Shown here: in pieces, positions 61,704 through 64,000 of the stretch
How the letters are laid out: each line of letters starts with the position of its first letter
Numbering within the stretch: the stretch's first letter is position 1
Assembly: GCA_022605955.1 (NCBI GenBank)
Contig: JAKCOZ010000001.1
Location: 35,575,646 to 35,639,645, forward strand
DNA from: Rallus limicola
Lineage: Eukaryota > Chordata > Aves > Gruiformes > Rallidae
Length of the DNA: 64,000 bases
Reading direction: 5' to 3'
Made by a program: the position numbers and the translations under genes
The notes under the pieces: model-generated
Seen by the model: the letters and a program-made list of their open reading frames with translations, nothing else
Database searches by the model: none
Told to the model about the DNA's origin: nothing

Positions 61704-61915
61704 ATTGTAGAATGCTTCGGCTTGGAAGGGACCCCAAGGATCACAGAGTTCCAACCCCCTGCCACAGGCAGGGCCACCAACCTCCAGGCCTGTATCTACA
61801 CAAGGTTGCCCAGGGCCCCATCCAACCTGCCCTTGAACACCTCCAGGGATGGGGTATCTGCCACTTCTCTAGGCACCCTATTCCAGCACCTCACCACTCT
61901 GTGGTCTGCAACCCT
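61704..61915 (-). mobile_element. CR1 LINE fragment
   Basis: Antisense CR1 3' end: CTTGGAAGGGACCCCAAGGA, then CCCCCTGCCACAGGCAGGGC, GTTGCCCAGGGCCCCATCCA and CCTTGAACACCTCCAGGGAT. The variant carrying 'GCCACAGGCAGGG' differs from the one at 47.5 kb, so it is a separate CR1 subfamily and insertion. Confidence 0.92.
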
Positions 61916-64000
61916 TTCATCTGTGGCTGCAACCTCAAACTTTGTCACTTCTTAGATAAAGTAGCCAATCCCCATGAGAATATAACTGTGTAAAACACAG
62001 GCATGCTCAAACACGTGTTCACATATATGTAAATGTCTGCATGTACATTCATGTGGGCAAGAACACAAACAGTTTTGAAGTGTTTTGGATGTTTCACAGA
62101 ATTACAGTCACATGGTTGGAAAAGACCTTTGAAGACCAAGTCCAACCGATCCCATCTTCTTTCACTTCCCCCTTAGTCTGAGCAGTGTGACAGTCTGCAC
62201 ATTTGGCTGGCATCCAGCGAAGCACTTCATCATGTGCTACCCTGGTACCCAGACAGCCAGGGAGGGGAGGCATCTGTGCACATGCCTGAGTGCCTCACGC
62301 TGTCAGGAGCAGCACGTTCAGGGCCCTGCCAGATAAAGCCCTGAACACGTATCCCAGTGAACGGGGAAGGCAATGAGCTCCTGCAACAGGCGCCCTGCTT
62401 TTTGATACGGCATTAAGCCTTATCTTTTTGATAAGACATTAGTATTAAGGTTGGATTCCTGGTGTATAGAAGGCGGGTTTTATGCCTCAGTGTTACCTGC
62501 CGCCGCACACCTCTCCACACAAAATGGCAGTGGCCATCCAGCCAAGATGTGTAATTACATGCAAATGTGTGAGAAAGGCATCTATGTTAAGGACTGTTTG
62601 AAAATTGTGTAATGCTTCCAAGGGTGGGGAGAATAAACTCCTAAAAAAAAGGGTGACAGGAGATTACTATGTTTGAAACCAATTTTGTCTCAGCATCTGC
62701 ATTCTAATACTTTTGACCAAATTATAAACACATTATCTGTCCATTCCTATTGCAGAATATCTTGAAAATATTTAATAGGTGTTACTAATAGCTCATATTG
62801 ATAGTTTCTGGGGGACTCCTTTTCCTAGTCCCTGTCATATTCTGTAAGTGTCAAGCACTGAGGGATTCAAAATTTATTCTGACTCTTATCACTTGCAGTC
62901 CAAATAGGAACAAGTCACACTTTCTCTTCACCAGTCTGTAGTGACATAGCTTCTTATTTATGCACTATTGCAGGCAATTAGAAAGAATATATCCATTAGG
63001 CTGTGATTTTGGAACAGAAGAACAATATGCAGAGTAGTTCAGACATTGCTTTCCTTACAAATATTGTCCTTCTGTTTCATGCCTTTTTATTACTTCTGAT
63101 GCATCAGAAAAGATTCATGCAGGTCATGGGGAGGCCATAAAGGAGAAGGTTACATGGGTCAAAGAGAGTGATGACAGGAGCATGGACTGGTATTTTAACA
63201 GTAGGTATAGAGTGAAAAGGTTGGATTTTGATTTAAAGAGAAAGGTATGTCAAGGTCTTTTGACATTTAGGTGCCTGGCTCAAAGTATGTGCAGAAGATT
63301 ACACTGCAGGCTGCAGAGAGCAGTTGAAGTCTTCATAGCTCAGGAAAGAAAACAGAAGATTGCATTTGATGAGTTTTAAGATGTGAAGCCAGATGGAGAA
63401 TGTCTAAATTTACTGCTGTAAAGCAATAATTTCTGATCAGTTCTCTAACTTACGTGGCCACTGGATCAGGTACCTTGTGCTATGATGACGAGAGTGTCTT
63501 GGGAAGTCCCACAGAACTGGGATTATATTGGATAACACAAAAGAAGGCTAAGAGTTAACATTTTTTTCCACACCCGTGCTGATAGCAGTCGTTTAACTTT
63601 AGCAGGGTAACTGTCAGCTGAGTATAGCTGTAAGAAGAATGCTGGTTCAGGCAGGATTTGAATTAATACACAGATGAAAGGCTGCATAACCCCTTAGCAG
63701 CCATGGAGAAATCCTCATTCCTGGTTTCACTGTTCTAACAGTTTTCTGTAGTGAAAGGTCAGCAACTATTACTGAAAGTTCTTCATGCCATAGTCCTTCA
63801 TTTTGCACAGGATCACTTTTTTCTTTGTGCTTGGACCAAAAATCTCAACAAGAAGTCATTGTGGCAGTAAAAGAATGCTAAAAAGTTACAGTGTGCAAAA
63901 ACTGGCCCTAGGAAGATGAGGATATTCATCTGGATTTACTGGATATTTAATAATTCTATAGTGTTTGGCTTCATCCATAGTGTCTCTGTGGAGTGTCAGT
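61916..64000. other. Intergenic DNA to window end
   Basis: No supported gene, apart from the small CR1 remnant at 62,093-62,153. The stretch at about 62,190-62,540 is somewhat GC-richer than its surroundings but unrecognised. Confidence 0.5.
62093..62153 (-). mobile_element. CR1 LINE 3'-end remnant
   Basis: TCACAGAATTACAGTCACAT followed by GGTTGGAAAAGACCTTTGAA and GTCCAACC is the reverse complement of a CR1 terminus. About 60 bp. Confidence 0.8.

Noticed and set aside
1..64000. CRISPR arrays, tRNA or rRNA genes, bacterial-type operons, recombination or toxin systems
   Set aside because: None seen. The window is ordinary avian nuclear DNA with two genes, so no undescribed multi-gene system can be claimed.

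Overview
The window is vertebrate nuclear DNA, and almost certainly from a bird. It has several 5'-truncated CR1 LINE fragments, one ending in the ATTCTGTG octamer tail typical of avian CR1. Two copies of an LTR-like interspersed repeat have clearly diverged from each other. Genes are sparse and intron-containing, CpG islands are discrete, and most of the sequence is AT-rich and non-coding with no long reading frames. The species cannot be named from the sequence.

Only two protein-coding genes can be supported, both on the minus strand. GPR85 (SREB2), an orphan class A receptor of brain, has an intact 370-codon coding exon at 26,822-27,934, a splice acceptor 45 nt before its ATG, and a CpG island at about 29,300-31,200 that should hold its promoter and non-coding first exons. 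SMIM30, a 61-residue single-pass membrane microprotein, lies at 52,260-52,445 with a strong splice acceptor at 52,516-52,517 and its own CpG island at about 52,640-53,900. GPR85 and SMIM30 are also close neighbours in the human genome (7q31, near FOXP2 and PPP1R3A), so this is a conserved syntenic block. Nothing suggests that the two proteins act together.

Layout: 1-9,540 is gene-free. 9,541-10,215 is a CR1 (+). 12,310-13,299 is LTR-like repeat copy 1. 13,300-25,400 is AT-rich intergenic DNA. About 25,400-31,200 is GPR85 (3'UTR, coding exon, intron, CpG island). 31,200-36,964 is intergenic and includes a POU/homeodomain motif cluster near 35.1 kb. 36,965-38,132 is LTR-like copy 2. About 39,255-40,261 is the longest CR1 (+). 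40,262-52,000 is intergenic with two CR1 (-) fragments and a local direct duplication. 52,000-53,900 is SMIM30 and its island. 53,900-64,000 is intergenic with three CR1 (-) fragments and a GC-rich patch near 57.7 kb.

I looked for an undescribed system and did not find one. There is no gene cluster, CRISPR array, tRNA or rRNA here. The points most worth a second look are the microprotein gene, a five-unit minisatellite inside the GPR85 promoter island, a tiny upstream ORF just before the GPR85 start, a 125-bp local duplication, and several candidate regulatory elements in the intergenic DNA. All regulatory calls are motif-level inferences made by eye, with no alignment or expression data.
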